This document shows, piece after piece, positions 37,000 through 46,297 of a stretch of 64,000 nt of DNA. The stretch is from JANMDR01 sp031409495. GTDB taxonomy: Bacteria; Pseudomonadota; Gammaproteobacteria; Burkholderiales; Usitatibacteraceae. Location: assembly GCA_031409495.1 (NCBI GenBank), contig JANNXI010000022.1, positions 6,010 through 70,009 on the forward strand, in the 5' to 3' direction. A program made the translations under genes and the position numbers. The notes beneath the pieces are model-generated. The model searched no databases. It was not told the DNA's origin and was given only the letters and a program-made list of their open reading frames with translations. How positions within the stretch are numbered: the stretch's first letter is position 1; the number at the start of each line of letters is the position of its first letter.

Positions 37000-37021
37000 A
37001 TATAGCAATCAATCCCCGGGG

Positions 37022-38642
37022 CTATTTCTTCCGCGTCGCCACAAAGTTGCCATTCGGCTGATAAAACGCCGCTTGACTCACAACCCCTTTTTCATCGGCC
37101 ATAAATTCAATGCTAAACCCGCTCGCTCCCTTCACCGCAAATTTACGACCACGCAGGCCGCTCAACTCACGAGTTGGCTGACTAGGTATCGCTAAGGTCA
37201 GCACATAATCTTCGCGCAGAGTAATGGTAATTCCATTTCCATATCAAAGCGCTGGTTATTATTATAAATCTCGAAATTTCGTCGTTCCCGCGCAGGCGGG
37301 AATCCAGCGGCTATTACTGACGACAAGGGAATCCCACCTGCGCGGGAACGACGACCCGTTAGCGCTTTTCGTTATGGCACTATTGATATAGAAATGGAAT
37401 TGTCATCGGGTGCAGCAAACACTCCATGATGAAAATGCGGAAGGGCACTGCTTAAACCCTTGTATTTGGCGGCCAAGCTTTACCCTTGCAACGTAATAGC
37501 AATTACGTCATAACCTAGTTGAGCGTAATCACCGATGTATTCAGTGAGTCGATGCGTAGGTGATGCCCCACCCGGCATATCGCCGCCATGATGTACCAAC
37601 TTTTCACTACGGTAGTGCGTTAAGAAAAATCCCATGCCATATCGGGTGGCCGAAATTTCATCGAACAATCGCGCGTCCTGCATGACCATTTGCGGGTTGG
37701 TCATTTCAATAATGTCGGCGGCGTTTAAAATTGTTTTGCCTTCAAACTACCCGTTGACCAACAACATTTGCAGGTATTGCGCCATGTCGTCCATTTGGAA
37801 TTCATCGCGCCGGCTGGTGCCATGGCATTGATGGGCTTGTAGCTAATGCGCTTTGGCACTTCTTTTTCAACCCACGCGTAAGCCGCACCCACATGGGTGA
37901 CTTCAACATTTCATCAATTGATAAGCTGGAGGCACCCATATTTAGGGCTTTGGGAGGCTTCGCTGTAAGAACGTTTCCCAATCGGTGCCAGCTACTTTAC
38001 CGCTCAAGTAGCCTGCTGTCATGTACATAAAATTATTGTATTGCCAAGTCGCGCGTAGCTCGGCTGAGGGTTCCAAATGTTGTAATCGCTGATACAAGAC
38101 TTCACGCGTGGCGGTGGCATTAAACCAAGAGAAATCATGACGGGGTAAGCCGGTGCGGTGGGTAACTAAATCACGCGGCGTCGCATTCAGAGTGATGGTG
38201 TCATTGTGCATTTTAAATTCAGGCAGGTAATCGCGCATCGGTTTATCCCACGCCAACTCGCCCTCGCGTACTAACGTTGCCATGGCGGCGACGGTAAAAG
38301 ATTTAGTGACCGATGCAATGGGCTGCACGGTGAGGTGCGTCATTGGCAGTTTTTTCTCAATATCGCGCAGGCCATAACAACGCTGCAAAATGACGTGCGG
38401 CGCACCTTTATCGTCCATGCGCAGCACGGTAATAGCAGCACCTAGCGTGTTCCATTTTTTAACTGCGCTTCAACAAATGTATCAAATGTATCAAAATCAG
38501 CCAAGGCTAATTCTGGACTATCAATTTTTACACCGACTTCCGGTGGCACGGTGGTGGCCCGCGCCGTGACGCCAGCAAACAAAGCAAAAGCCGAAAATAG
38601 GCCATAACCCAGCGCTTTAAAATAATGCATAGTCATCATCAT
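37022..38642 (-). pseudogene. Decayed exported serine hydrolase (beta-lactamase family)
   Basis: Four minus-strand pieces belong to one gene. 38642-38442 gives a signal peptide and start. 38427-37942 gives the catalytic domain with SVTKSF (SxxK) and YNN. 37704-37480 gives the VHHGGDMPGG block, equivalent to the third active-site motif. 37204-37022 gives the C-terminal beta domain (SGLRGRKFAVKG). They are in different frames, separated by frameshifts and stops; the stretch between the third and last pieces is lost and occupied by a MITE-like element. It was a relative of the intact enzyme at 7.5-9.2 kb. Not expected to make an active protein. Confidence 0.88.
37229..37401 (-). mobile_element. 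MITE-like element A, inside the serine hydrolase remnant
   Basis: 173 bases without coding capacity. The terminal inverted repeats are ATTCCATTTCCATA at left and the reverse complement of ATTCCATTTCTATA at right. Inside is a large palindrome built on TCGTTCCCGCGCAGGCGGGA, a repeat type widespread in betaproteobacteria. A nearly identical copy in opposite orientation is at 42511-42681. No transposase in the window has matching ends. Confidence 0.88.
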
Positions 38643-38676
38643 TGCCCTAATAAGTCATCAAAATATTCACTTTATT

Positions 38677-38715
38677 ATGCCTGAAAACGCCCGTAAATAG
38701 GGCATCTTCAGGCAT
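38677..38715 (+). repeat. Dispersed palindrome copy 8
   Basis: Arms ATGCCTGAAAACGCCC and GGGCATCTTCAGGCAT around GTAAATA; one of the best-preserved copies. It lies upstream of the serine hydrolase remnant. Confidence 0.88.
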
Positions 38716-39061
38716 CTAATTAATGACAAAAGTTGCCTTAGTGCTATTTAGTTTTTGGTTCATCTGAACGATAACTAAGAAACTACGTCTACTCAAGGAG
38801 GCTTATTTTAGGCGTTTGGCGGAAAAGTTTGGCGGAAAATTAGGTGATGTTGGCGGCTTGAAAAGCCTTGGCCAGCAATCGTAATTGTTTGCACGACACT
38901 TTGGATTAATTCAAAAGTGTATTTATAACCATTAATTGTAAACAATACGTAATGCACAAAAATTGGTGTATATTCAAATTTGGGCTAGAAAATAATTAGC
39001 TGTGATTTTTATAGGCGACCCCTGAGCAGCACCTTTTAAACTTACTTTAGTGGGCGACAAT
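38716..39061 (+). other. Intergenic stretch before the S8 peptidase gene
   Basis: 346 A+T-rich bases. A perfect AAGGAGG at 38795 precedes a 22-codon frame starting at TTG 38816 (ending at 38884), which is probably meaningless. No repeat copy or remnant recognised. The peptidase promoter should lie in its right half. Confidence 0.4.
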
Positions 39062-41542
39062 ATGAGCAATTCAAGCACTGCGTGTTTATCCAAATGCGCG
39101 TTTCAAAGAACGCGTATTTCTAATTTAGTTATAGGTTTATTGACTCTTGCAACAACTTTCGCTTTTGCGCCCATCGCGTTCGGGCAGCAAACAAAAGAAC
39201 CAGCCGTTCCAAAAACAAATAGTCAAGGGCTGCCTTGGTGGCAACCAACGGCAGAAATCCCCAAAGTGACAGATTTTCCTCTGGGGCCGGTTTACCGTAT
39301 CCGTGAGGCGGCAAAAAAACCGTTCAGCACCAAACTCACCGATGCGCATATCCCGAATATCATCATTATAAAATTCAAAGATGGTTTGGCTGTAAAGGCA
39401 ACGAACGGCGGCTTTACGCTAAGTGAAAAAATATTACCCGATGCAGATTTACGCCGAGGCATAGCGAACCGTTCGCGCGAATCACACTACGTTGAGGCCA
39501 ATCGGGTTTCTGAGTTATTGGTGCGCGCTGGTGGTGCAAAAATTATTCCGCTTATCAAAATATCTCAAGCTTAACACGACGCAGAAATGAGCACGCTAAA
39601 CTTATATTCGCACGTGCCACTGGCTGATTTATCGACATACTTTACCTTGCAGTTGCCTGAAAAAACCACGGCTGAAGCTGCAATGCGCCTAATCAACGAG
39701 CTCAATGCGTCAGATGCTGTCGAGCTGGCCGAAGGGTTTATTCCACCCGTGGTGCCATCAACGCCAACCGCACCGCGCGCGCAATCCGTAGCCCTAAATA
39801 GTCCGGTAACAAATCTACCGCATGACTTTAGCGCCTCGCAACAGTACCTTCAGCCAGCACCTGCGGGCATCAATGCGCAATATGCATGGAATTTTGCGGG
39901 CGGCAAAGGCGAGGGTACCCGCTTTGTAGATATTGAATTTGATTGGAATATAAATCACGAAGATTTTACCCAGCCTACAGTCCCAAGTGTCGGTAATATT
40001 TTTAATCCAAATGGCGTTAGCAATTTAACAAGTTATTATACAATCCCGCACGGCACCGCTGTAATTGGCGTTTTAAATGCCCAACACAACAGCTATGGCG
40101 TAAAAGGGATTATTCCAGCCGCACAATGGGGCTATGGCCAATTGTTCAGCACACCGCTGAACGGCAATTCAAACACCGTCGAAGGACATCTCGCAGCCAT
40201 CATCGCCGACGTTGTTTCAAAAACAAATAGTGCTTTTTATCCCACTGGTTTAAGAACCGGTGATGGTCTACTTCTTGAACTACAAGACAGTCCCCCGAAT
40301 TGCAGCTCGAATTGCCCGTTAATGCCTGTTGAAATAAAAACACTTGCTTACAACGCCATTCAAACTGCCGTTGCAAAGGGATTAGTTGTCGTTGAGCCAG
40401 CTGCCAATGGCTTAGAGCAGAATGGCTTAGCGAATGTTGGGGTAGATTTAACCAATTACCTGAGTAACTACAAGCCTTACGAGGCCGACGAGAATCATGC
40501 CACCATCGCGGGCAGCGGCGCTGCGATGGTCGGCGCGAGAAATTCTAGCGGAAATATTAGAGCTGGATTTTCAAATTTTGGTGGGCGCGTAGATTTTTTT
40601 GGCCAAGGGGATAGCGTCTACACGACCTACCATTCGGGAAATCTCTCGAGTAGTGGCCCGTATTGTAACGACGGTCAGGCGCGGGTAAATTGGCCGCCAA
40701 GTAGTTTTAGCGCACTTCCAAGCAGTGAAAATCAGTGCTACACCAGTGGATTTGGTGGTACTTCCAGTGCCTCGCCGATTGTGCTGGGGGCACTAATGTC
40801 GTTACAAGGAATTCACAAAGCCTACTACCCAATATCAAATGCGCAACAAATTCCCAATGCAATTCGCCCTAGACACTTGTTGCCGCTGCTGAAAAAAGAG
40901 GGAACGCCGCAAGAACCACCGCTGCTGCCGCTCGGCACGGTTCGCGCGGACCCCATCGGCGTTGGGCCAGACATGCAAAAAGCCATCGCTTTCTACAACA
41001 AGGACGCCGATGGCGATGGCCACTCCAATGGCAAGGAAGCAGCGATGGGATGGGATCGACAGTACCGTCTCTATAACCCCACAATACAACGTCATTTTTG
41101 GACGACTGACGAAAACGAACGGAACGCACTTTCGGCGTCAGGGGCTTGGTCCTGTGAAGGCCTAGCCTACAAGCTTTTTGGCTATCCAGAAGCGCACAAT
41201 GGATCTGCAGCGCTTGGTGCCGCAGTGCCCTTGTATCGCCTTTACAACGGCGGGACAAAAACCCATTTGTTTTCATCTAGCTTAGCCGAAAAAGATATCC
41301 TCGTTTCACGCGGATGGGACTTTGAAGGACGCGTTGGTTTTGTATCGCCTAACCCTGCACCCAATCTGGTTCCTTTAATCAGAATATATTTTCCCGCCAG
41401 AACCTATCACTTTTTTACCACCGATGCCAATGAAGCCAACTATTGGGTGAATGTAGTGGGTGCTGCATCAAACGACGGCATTGTTGGTGATGTCGTTCCT
41501 ATTTCTGCCGCTTCTAATGGAGTCACACAATGCGCATATTAA
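39062..41542 (+). pseudogene. S8 subtilisin-like serine peptidase split by an in-frame stop
   Basis: Two frames in the same phase are separated only by TAA at 39572-39574 and four codons. The first (39062-39574) has a signal peptide (cleavage near AFGQ) and the start of a propeptide (IPNIIIIKFKDG). The second (from ATG 39587) finishes the propeptide, then has the catalytic Asp115 (TRFVDIEFD), His155 (IPHGTAVIG), oxyanion Asn in PAANG and Ser393 (GFGGTSSASP). A calcium-loop-like DADGDGHSNGKE and a DUF5648-type module (RLYNPTIQRHFWTTDENE) follow. Without readthrough the second part lacks a signal. Its end overlaps the next gene by 13 bases. I call it a pseudogene, but readthrough or a base error is possible. 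Confidence 0.8.
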
Positions 41543-42375
41543 ACCAATTAGCAATAGCCGTTGCCACGTTTACCATCAGCTTAAGCGTGCAAGCACAAAC
41601 CGCGCTCCCTTGTGCAGCAATCCAATTATATCCCGCCAAAAAAATATTAACTGTTGGCGAGCCCTCTGAGTTCATTATTACTACGGGCTACTCCAGTTAT
41701 CAAATTCCGCCGCTGCCGGTCATATATCCGGAGGGATTTCGTGTCTATTATGAGGTCAATATCGTTATTGACGGTGCCGCGCCCCAACGGCAGCTGATTG
41801 AGGAACGTGATATTCACCTTTTCTATAATTCGGGATTCATAAAGTCATTTAGGGTGCCGATAACTTTTGATTCGCCTGGATTAAAGCGAATTACGCTTAG
41901 CACGCCGAACGGTTCGCCCTTTGTAAGCACCCCCTTCGATAACGCGCCTTGCTTGAAAGACCTTCCAGCCACCGCCTCCACCGAGATTTTGGTTGAAGCA
42001 AAACCCGTTGTAGCGCCCCTAGCCGTTGGCTATAGCGGCTTATGGTGGAATCCGAAAACAAATGGTCAAGGGGTATTTATTGCCCAAAATACGCCATCCA
42101 ATATTGCCTACCTAGGCTGGTTTACCTATGACCAAACTGGCGTGGCGCGTTGGTACGTGGGGGATAATTGCTATGTGCAAAACAATAGTTGCACCACCAC
42201 AATTTATGAAACCCGTGGCGCTACGTTTGATGGCACAAACTTCAATAACGCCAATTTGAAGCCCGAAGCAGTAGGCACAGCCACCGTCACGTTTGCCTCA
42301 AACCAAGCTGCGACGATGGTCTATACGCTGAGAACAGCAGGCGGCAAGCTCGATTTAGTGCGGCAACCGTTCTAA
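41530..42375 (+). CDS. Secreted protein with GLWWNP-type beta domain
   Basis: 281 residues. Signal peptide MRILNQLAIAVATFTISLSVQA. The first half is an unassigned beta-rich domain. The second half begins with GYSGLWWNPKTNGQGVFIAQ and continues YLGWFTYDQTGVARWYVG. This pattern (a G-x-W-x-N-P start, then W-Y-x-x-D/G) recurs in many secreted gamma- and betaproteobacterial proteins of unknown role. The ATG overlaps the end of the S8 peptidase by 13 bases, so translation is likely coupled and the two probably work together outside the cell. No enzyme motif visible. Confidence 0.72.
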   Translation: MRILNQLAIAVATFTISLSVQAQTALPCAAIQLYPAKKILTVGEPSEFIITTGYSSYQIPPLPVIYPEGFRVYYEVNIVIDGAAPQRQLIEERDIHLFYNSGFIKSFRVPITFDSPGLKRITLSTPNGSPFVSTPFDNAPCLKDLPATASTEILVEAKPVVAPLAVGYSGLWWNPKTNGQGVFIAQNTPSNIAYLGWFTYDQTGVARWYVGDNCYVQNNSCTTTIYETRGATFDGTNFNNANLKPEAVGTATVTFASNQAATMVYTLRTAGGKLDLVRQPF

Positions 42376-42410
42376 GCCCAACTTAAATCCCAACGCAACA
42401 ATTTAAAGCT

Positions 42411-42449
42411 ATCCCTTGGAGATGCCCTAATTTAGGGGATCTTCAAGGC
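42411..42449 (+). repeat. Dispersed palindrome copy 9
   Basis: Arms CTTGGAGATGCCCTAA and TTAGGGGATCTTCAAGG. Located 35 bases after the secreted-protein stop. Confidence 0.8.
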
Positions 42450-42510
42450 GGCAAGCTAAACATGCTGCCGTACGGCTATAACCACCTCGGTGGCCGCAAA
42501 ATGGTGATTC

Positions 42511-42681
42511 ATTCCATTTCTATATCAATAGTGCCGTAACGAAAAGCACTAGCGGATCGTCGTTCACGCGTAGGTGGGAATCCAGTGTCGTCCGTAATAG
42601 CCGCTGGATTCCCGCCTGCGCGGGAACGACGAAATTTCGAGATTTATAATAATAACCAGCGTTTTGCTATAGAAATGGAAT
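42511..42681 (+). mobile_element. MITE-like element B
   Basis: 171 bases with terminal inverted repeats built on ATTCCATTTCTATA. It is nearly identical to element A at 37229-37401, in reverse orientation. The same TCGTTCCCGCGCAGGCGGGA palindrome lies inside. The flank on the right is a LysR gene remnant cut off at the element border. The left end has an extra ATTC compared with the right. Confidence 0.88.
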
Positions 42682-42690
42682 CACTATCCC

Positions 42691-42807
42691 CATCGCAATT
42701 TAGTAGCGCCGCGCGTGAAAGCGTTTATGGCGTTTGTGCTGGAAACGTTTAAAGCCGAAAAATCACTGCACGTAAATGCGGAAGATTTGCGCGACTATGC
42801 AGCGTAG
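42691..42807 (+). pseudogene. 3' remnant of a LysR-family regulator gene
   Basis: The + strand frame reads HRNLVAPRVKAFMAFVLETF and ends at TAG 42805-42807. That is the usual C-terminal end of LysR-type regulators (pattern R-x-L-x-P-R-V/T-x-A-F-x-D-F-L). Everything upstream is missing and replaced by MITE-like element B. Too short to function. Confidence 0.65.
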
Positions 42808-42872
42808 TTTCGTCAATAAAACCAGCTTGAAAATGATATGATTTAATCCTATCAAATTTTAAGGTGTTCACC

Positions 42873-43151
42873 ATGCGCTCAACGCAGCAATTTAGTATCA
42901 CCTTACCAAACGAACTCGCTGCGGTTGTAAAAGCAAAAGTAGCTGCTGGCGAATACACAACCGAAAGCGAAATGATTCGGGATGGACTACGAACGCTTGT
43001 AGCCCGCGATCAGACGGTAGAGCGTTGGTTACGCAAGGAAGTTTCGCGCGCATATGAAGCGTTGAGCGTTGACCCTAAAAATGTCGTTAGCGTGGCTAGT
43101 GTGCGCGCGGCGCTTACTGCTGCGCACAAAGCTGCGAAGCCGAAAAAGTGA
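42873..43151 (+). CDS. parD: ParD-type antitoxin
   Basis: About 92 residues from the ATG at 42873 (AAGG upstream). The N-terminal ribbon-helix-helix is clear: QFSITLPNELAAVVKAKV, then GEYTTESEMIRDGLRTL. The C-terminal half is the flexible, basic toxin-binding tail. ParD binds its own promoter and neutralises ParE. Its TGA overlaps the GTG start of the toxin frame (GTGA). Since the toxin is frameshifted, the antitoxin may be a leftover. Confidence 0.9.
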   Translation: MRSTQQFSITLPNELAAVVKAKVAAGEYTTESEMIRDGLRTLVARDQTVERWLRKEVSRAYEALSVDPKNVVSVASVRAALTAAHKAAKPKK

Positions 43152-43464
43152 ATGTTTTGGAGCTTGTTTTTCACCCGAAGCCAATGAGCAACTCGTAGCC
43201 CTGTACAAATACATTGCTGAAGCAGCGTCGCCTGATATTGCGCAAAATTTCACTGAAGCCATTGTTTCGCACTGCGAGAAATTTCTGAACTTTGCAGAAG
43301 TTGGTGTTCGCAGAGATGATATCCACCCTAATTTGCGGCTCACCCACTTTCGAGGCCGCACAGTTATCGCGTTTACAGTCACCGAAAAGCAAGTGGTAAT
43401 TCTTGGTGTGTTTTACGGTGGGCAACACTACGAAGCCGCGCTCCGTCAAAATTTATTCGAATAA
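43148..43464 (+). pseudogene. parE: ParE-type toxin, frameshifted near its start
   Basis: The GTG at 43148 gives the expected start VNVLELVF. After a run of five T (43168-43172) the homologous frame continues one phase away as SPEANEQLVALYKYIAEAAS and on to HPNLRLTHFRGRTVIAFTV and FYGGQHYE, the ParE/RelE fold. One T is missing. ParE toxins block DNA gyrase. As read, the toxin is not made, unless slippage at the T-run restores it. Confidence 0.82.
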
Positions 43465-43467
43465 GTC

Positions 43468-44479
43468 ATGCACCCACCTTCTCCTACCCGTTACGACACC
43501 ATGCAATACCGGCGCGTGGGCCGCTCTGGCCTACATTTACCAGTCATATCGCTCGGGCTTTGGCATAACTTTGGGGGCGTTGATGGCCTTGAAAATTGCC
43601 GCGCGATGTTGCGCCGTGCGTTTGATTTAGGCATTACCCATTTTGATTTAGCCTATAATTATGGCCCGCCGCCCGGCAGTGCGGAAGCCAACTTTGGTCG
43701 CTTGTTTGCAGAAGATTTTTTACCCCATCGCGATGAATTAGTGATTTCAACTGTCAACCAAGGCTGGATATCGTATGTGGCCGGGGCATTATCGCAAATG
43801 GGGTTCGCGCAAAAGTTTAATTTCAAGTTTAGATCAAAGCCTAAAACGCATGCAGCTTGATTACGTAGATATTTTTTATTCACATCGGTTCGATCCCAAC
43901 ACGCCGCTAGAAGAAACCATGGGCGCACTGGATTATGCCGTGCGCAGCGGACGCGCAATGTATGTGGGAATTTCCAGCTACGGTGTTACGCAAACCCGTG
44001 AAGCCGCGCGTATTTTAAGAGCCTTGGGCACACCCTGTGTGATTCATCAGCCAGTTTTTAATATGTTTAACCGCTGGGTTGAAACCGAAGGATTGCTTGA
44101 TACTTTGCAAGACGAAGGTATGGGCTGCATTCCGTTTTCGCCCTTGGCGCAGGGTTTATTGACGGATAAATATTTACGCGGGATTCCTGCTGATTCGCGT
44201 GCAGCGAGTGCGCATGGATTTTTACAAGCTGATGAAGTTTCACCAGAAAAAGCAGCGCAAATTGTGCGGCTAAACGAGATGGCCAACCAGCGCGGGCAAT
44301 CGCTTGCGCAAATGGCGCTGGCATGGGTGTTGCGTCACTCACAAACTACTAGCGTATTAATAGGTGCGAGCAAAGTTGCGCAGATTGAGGATGCGGTGGG
44401 GTTGTTAGCGAACTCGCATTTTAGTGCGGATGAGTTGATGGCGATTGATGCCGTGTTGACAAAATATTCTGGAGAATAG
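43468..44479 (+). pseudogene. Aldo/keto reductase (YghZ-type), frameshifted
   Basis: The first frame (43468-43860) has the N-terminal barrel (LPVISLGLWHNFGG, FDLAYNYGPPPGSAE with the catalytic Asp and Tyr). It then goes out of phase. The second frame picks up at AAGGCTGG (43762) and runs to the end with WPGHYRKWGSRKSL, DQSLKRMQLDYVDIFYSHRF and LIGASKVAQIED, the family C-terminus. At 43748-43760 the sequence TCAACTGTCAACC looks like a 7-base duplication; removing 7 bases restores ISTKAGY and one continuous gene of about 335 residues. The enzyme group reduces L-glyceraldehyde 3-phosphate or methylglyoxal. Confidence 0.88.
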
Positions 44480-44480
44480 C

Positions 44481-44519
44481 GCCCTGAAGACGCCCTATAT
44501 TAGGGCATCTTCAAGGCAT
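44481..44519 (+). repeat. Dispersed palindrome copy 10
   Basis: Arms GCCCTGAAGACGCCCTA and TAGGGCATCTTCAAGG. It starts right after the aldo/keto reductase stop. Confidence 0.85.
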
Positions 44520-44529
44520 TACCCCACAC

Positions 44530-44870
44530 TAAGGAACGCGTCTACGTTTAGCCAGTTTAGCTTGCAATGCACGTGCGTCGGCCACTTTATTCTTAGCGTC
44601 TTTATAAAACGATCCGAGCACACGTAGTTCTACGGCTGAGGTGCCGCGGAAGTAATGCAGATTGGGCGAGGTTAAATCACCTTGTTCTTCTTAGCTTATT
44701 GCACCGTCTGGATCATTGGCTACGGACACTAATTTACCTGCCAACATCTTGCTAACGGCCTTCGCGTCAGCGGCGCTGGCATGCGTTACGGTATTGAGCG
44801 CAAATGAGTACTCTTTGGATTGATACCGGCAACTGCGCATGACGATGGCGCCAACTGATTCCATTTCTAT
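44530..44870 (-). pseudogene. Remnant of an unknown minus-strand gene
   Basis: A minus-strand frame from within the MITE-like end (codons near 44860) reads YQSKEYSFALNTVTHASAAD and stops at 44691. In another phase, after the stop, SPNLHYFRGTSAVELRVLGS and KDAKNKVADARALQAKLAKR continue down to 44540. The two look like parts of one protein with a frameshift. The 5' end is replaced by a repeat. Family not recognised. Confidence 0.4.
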
Positions 44871-45018
44871 ACCAATACTGCCGAAATTTAATATATTACA
44901 TGCCCGTAGCCCGGCTCGCGCGGCTTTTTGCAACAGCCGGGACGGTGGCTAAAAAAGGGCAATTTCTTTAGGCAAACACCGCCCCGGCTGTTGCAAAAAG
45001 CCGCGCGAGCCGGGTTAC
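44858..45018 (+). repeat. Hybrid element: MITE-type left end plus GTAGCCCGGCT hairpin
   Basis: The left end ATTCCATTTCTATA, continuing CCAATACTGCCG, matches the end of the MITE-like elements. The interior (44906-45018) is a 113-base hairpin with arms GTAGCCCGGCTCGCGCGG and CCGCGCGAGCCGGGTTAC, related to the element at 16441-16555. No right-hand MITE end is seen. Confidence 0.75.
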
Positions 45019-45136
45019 AAAACCAGCAAAATTTCTTTGTGGCACACAACACGATTACAGCACAGTTGATGTAAAAATAAAATTATTCTATAAAAAAATT
45101 AATTCATTGCTAATTTAGCGCTACAGCAATGGAAGT

Positions 45137-46297
45137 TTAGCTTTTGAGGCTTTTTGGTTCTTGCTGCGTAGTGCAGTGAATGCCACCGCCGCCAGCGGCA
45201 ATGCCGTCGATATTTAGCTGAATAATTTCACGCTTTGGAAAAAGCGTCCGCAACTTTTGCTTAGCTGCTAAATCAGCTTTAGCATCACCAAATTCAGGGG
45301 CGATGACGGCATCGTTACAAACATAAAAATTAAGGTAACCCGCAGCAAAATTCTCATTGGCAAACTTATCGCGGGTCTTGGTTGGCGCTTCAAGCATCAC
45401 AACTTCCTGCTTTCGCCCAGCAGCGTCGGTGGCTACACGCAAGATTTCTAAGTGGCGCTTAGTTACTGCATGATCAAACGATTGCGGATCAGGGTCATAG
45501 GCTCCCACGACGACGCCTGGCTTTGTGAATCGCGCATAAAAATCGGTGTGACCGTCGGTAATGTCTTTATCTTTTATTCCTGGTAGCCAAATAATTTTTT
45601 CTAGTCCTAGCAGTCGCTTAAGCTCCGCTTCGCATTCTGATTTGCGTAATCCAGGATTACGATTTTTGTTAAGCACGCAACTTTCGGTGATGATCGCCGT
45701 GCCGTGGCCGTCAACCTCTATCGCTCCGCCTTCCAGTATCAAGCGGGTTTGCAGATTTTGAACGCCGGCTTTTTTAGCCACAAACCGCGCTACTTTTGCG
45801 TCATGGCTAAAGTCTTGCTTCTGGCCCCACCCATTAAAATTAAAGTTTACTGCCGCTTTTGCACCACTTTTGGTCAGCACAAAAACGGGGCCGCTGTCGC
45901 GTATCCATAAATCGTCTAGCGGACAAACAATTAGCTCAACGGTGCTGCCGATCAATTTTTTTGCGATATGCAGATCTTCTTGGCGAACCAGCATAAACAC
46001 CGGCTCATATCGGGCAATTGCCTGCGCGATAGCGGCAAGGTTGCGTTGCACCTCTGGTAGAAGTTTGCTGCCCCACACCTTTTTACTTGCGCCAAAAGCC
46101 ATCCAAGTGCGTTGATGCGGGTCACCTTCGTCGGGCATAAACCAAGCAGCGCTGTTGTTGGGCATGGCATTAGCGCAAGGCATTGCCCCTAAAAAAGTGC
46201 CGCTACAAACTGCACCGATAGCATGGGACATTGTGCGAATAAACTGGCGTCTGGATGACAACGTATTTACCTTTTTCAGTTCAATAAACTTCAACAC
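45137..46297 (-). CDS. Tat-exported agmatine deiminase / peptidylarginine deiminase-family protein
   Basis: 386 residues. The start is GTG at 46295-46297, sharing one base with the copA stop (TAGTG), so it is translationally coupled. The N-terminus has a twin-arginine signal, SSRRQFIRTMSHAIG, ending near CANA; a later ATG (46231) would lose it. The deiminase body shows WIRDSGPVFV, EGGAIEVDG, ITDGHTDFYARF (His/Asp) and GGGGIHCTTQQEP with the catalytic Cys. The family hydrolyses agmatine to N-carbamoylputrescine, usually in the cytoplasm; an exported version acts in the periplasm, substrate unproven. Confidence 0.9.
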   Translation of the reverse strand: MLKFIELKKVNTLSSRRQFIRTMSHAIGAVCSGTFLGAMPCANAMPNNSAAWFMPDEGDPHQRTWMAFGASKKVWGSKLLPEVQRNLAAIAQAIARYEPVFMLVRQEDLHIAKKLIGSTVELIVCPLDDLWIRDSGPVFVLTKSGAKAAVNFNFNGWGQKQDFSHDAKVARFVAKKAGVQNLQTRLILEGGAIEVDGHGTAIITESCVLNKNRNPGLRKSECEAELKRLLGLEKIIWLPGIKDKDITDGHTDFYARFTKPGVVVGAYDPDPQSFDHAVTKRHLEILRVATDAAGRKQEVVMLEAPTKTRDKFANENFAAGYLNFYVCNDAVIAPEFGDAKADLAAKQKLRTLFPKREIIQLNIDGIAAGGGGIHCTTQQEPKSLKS

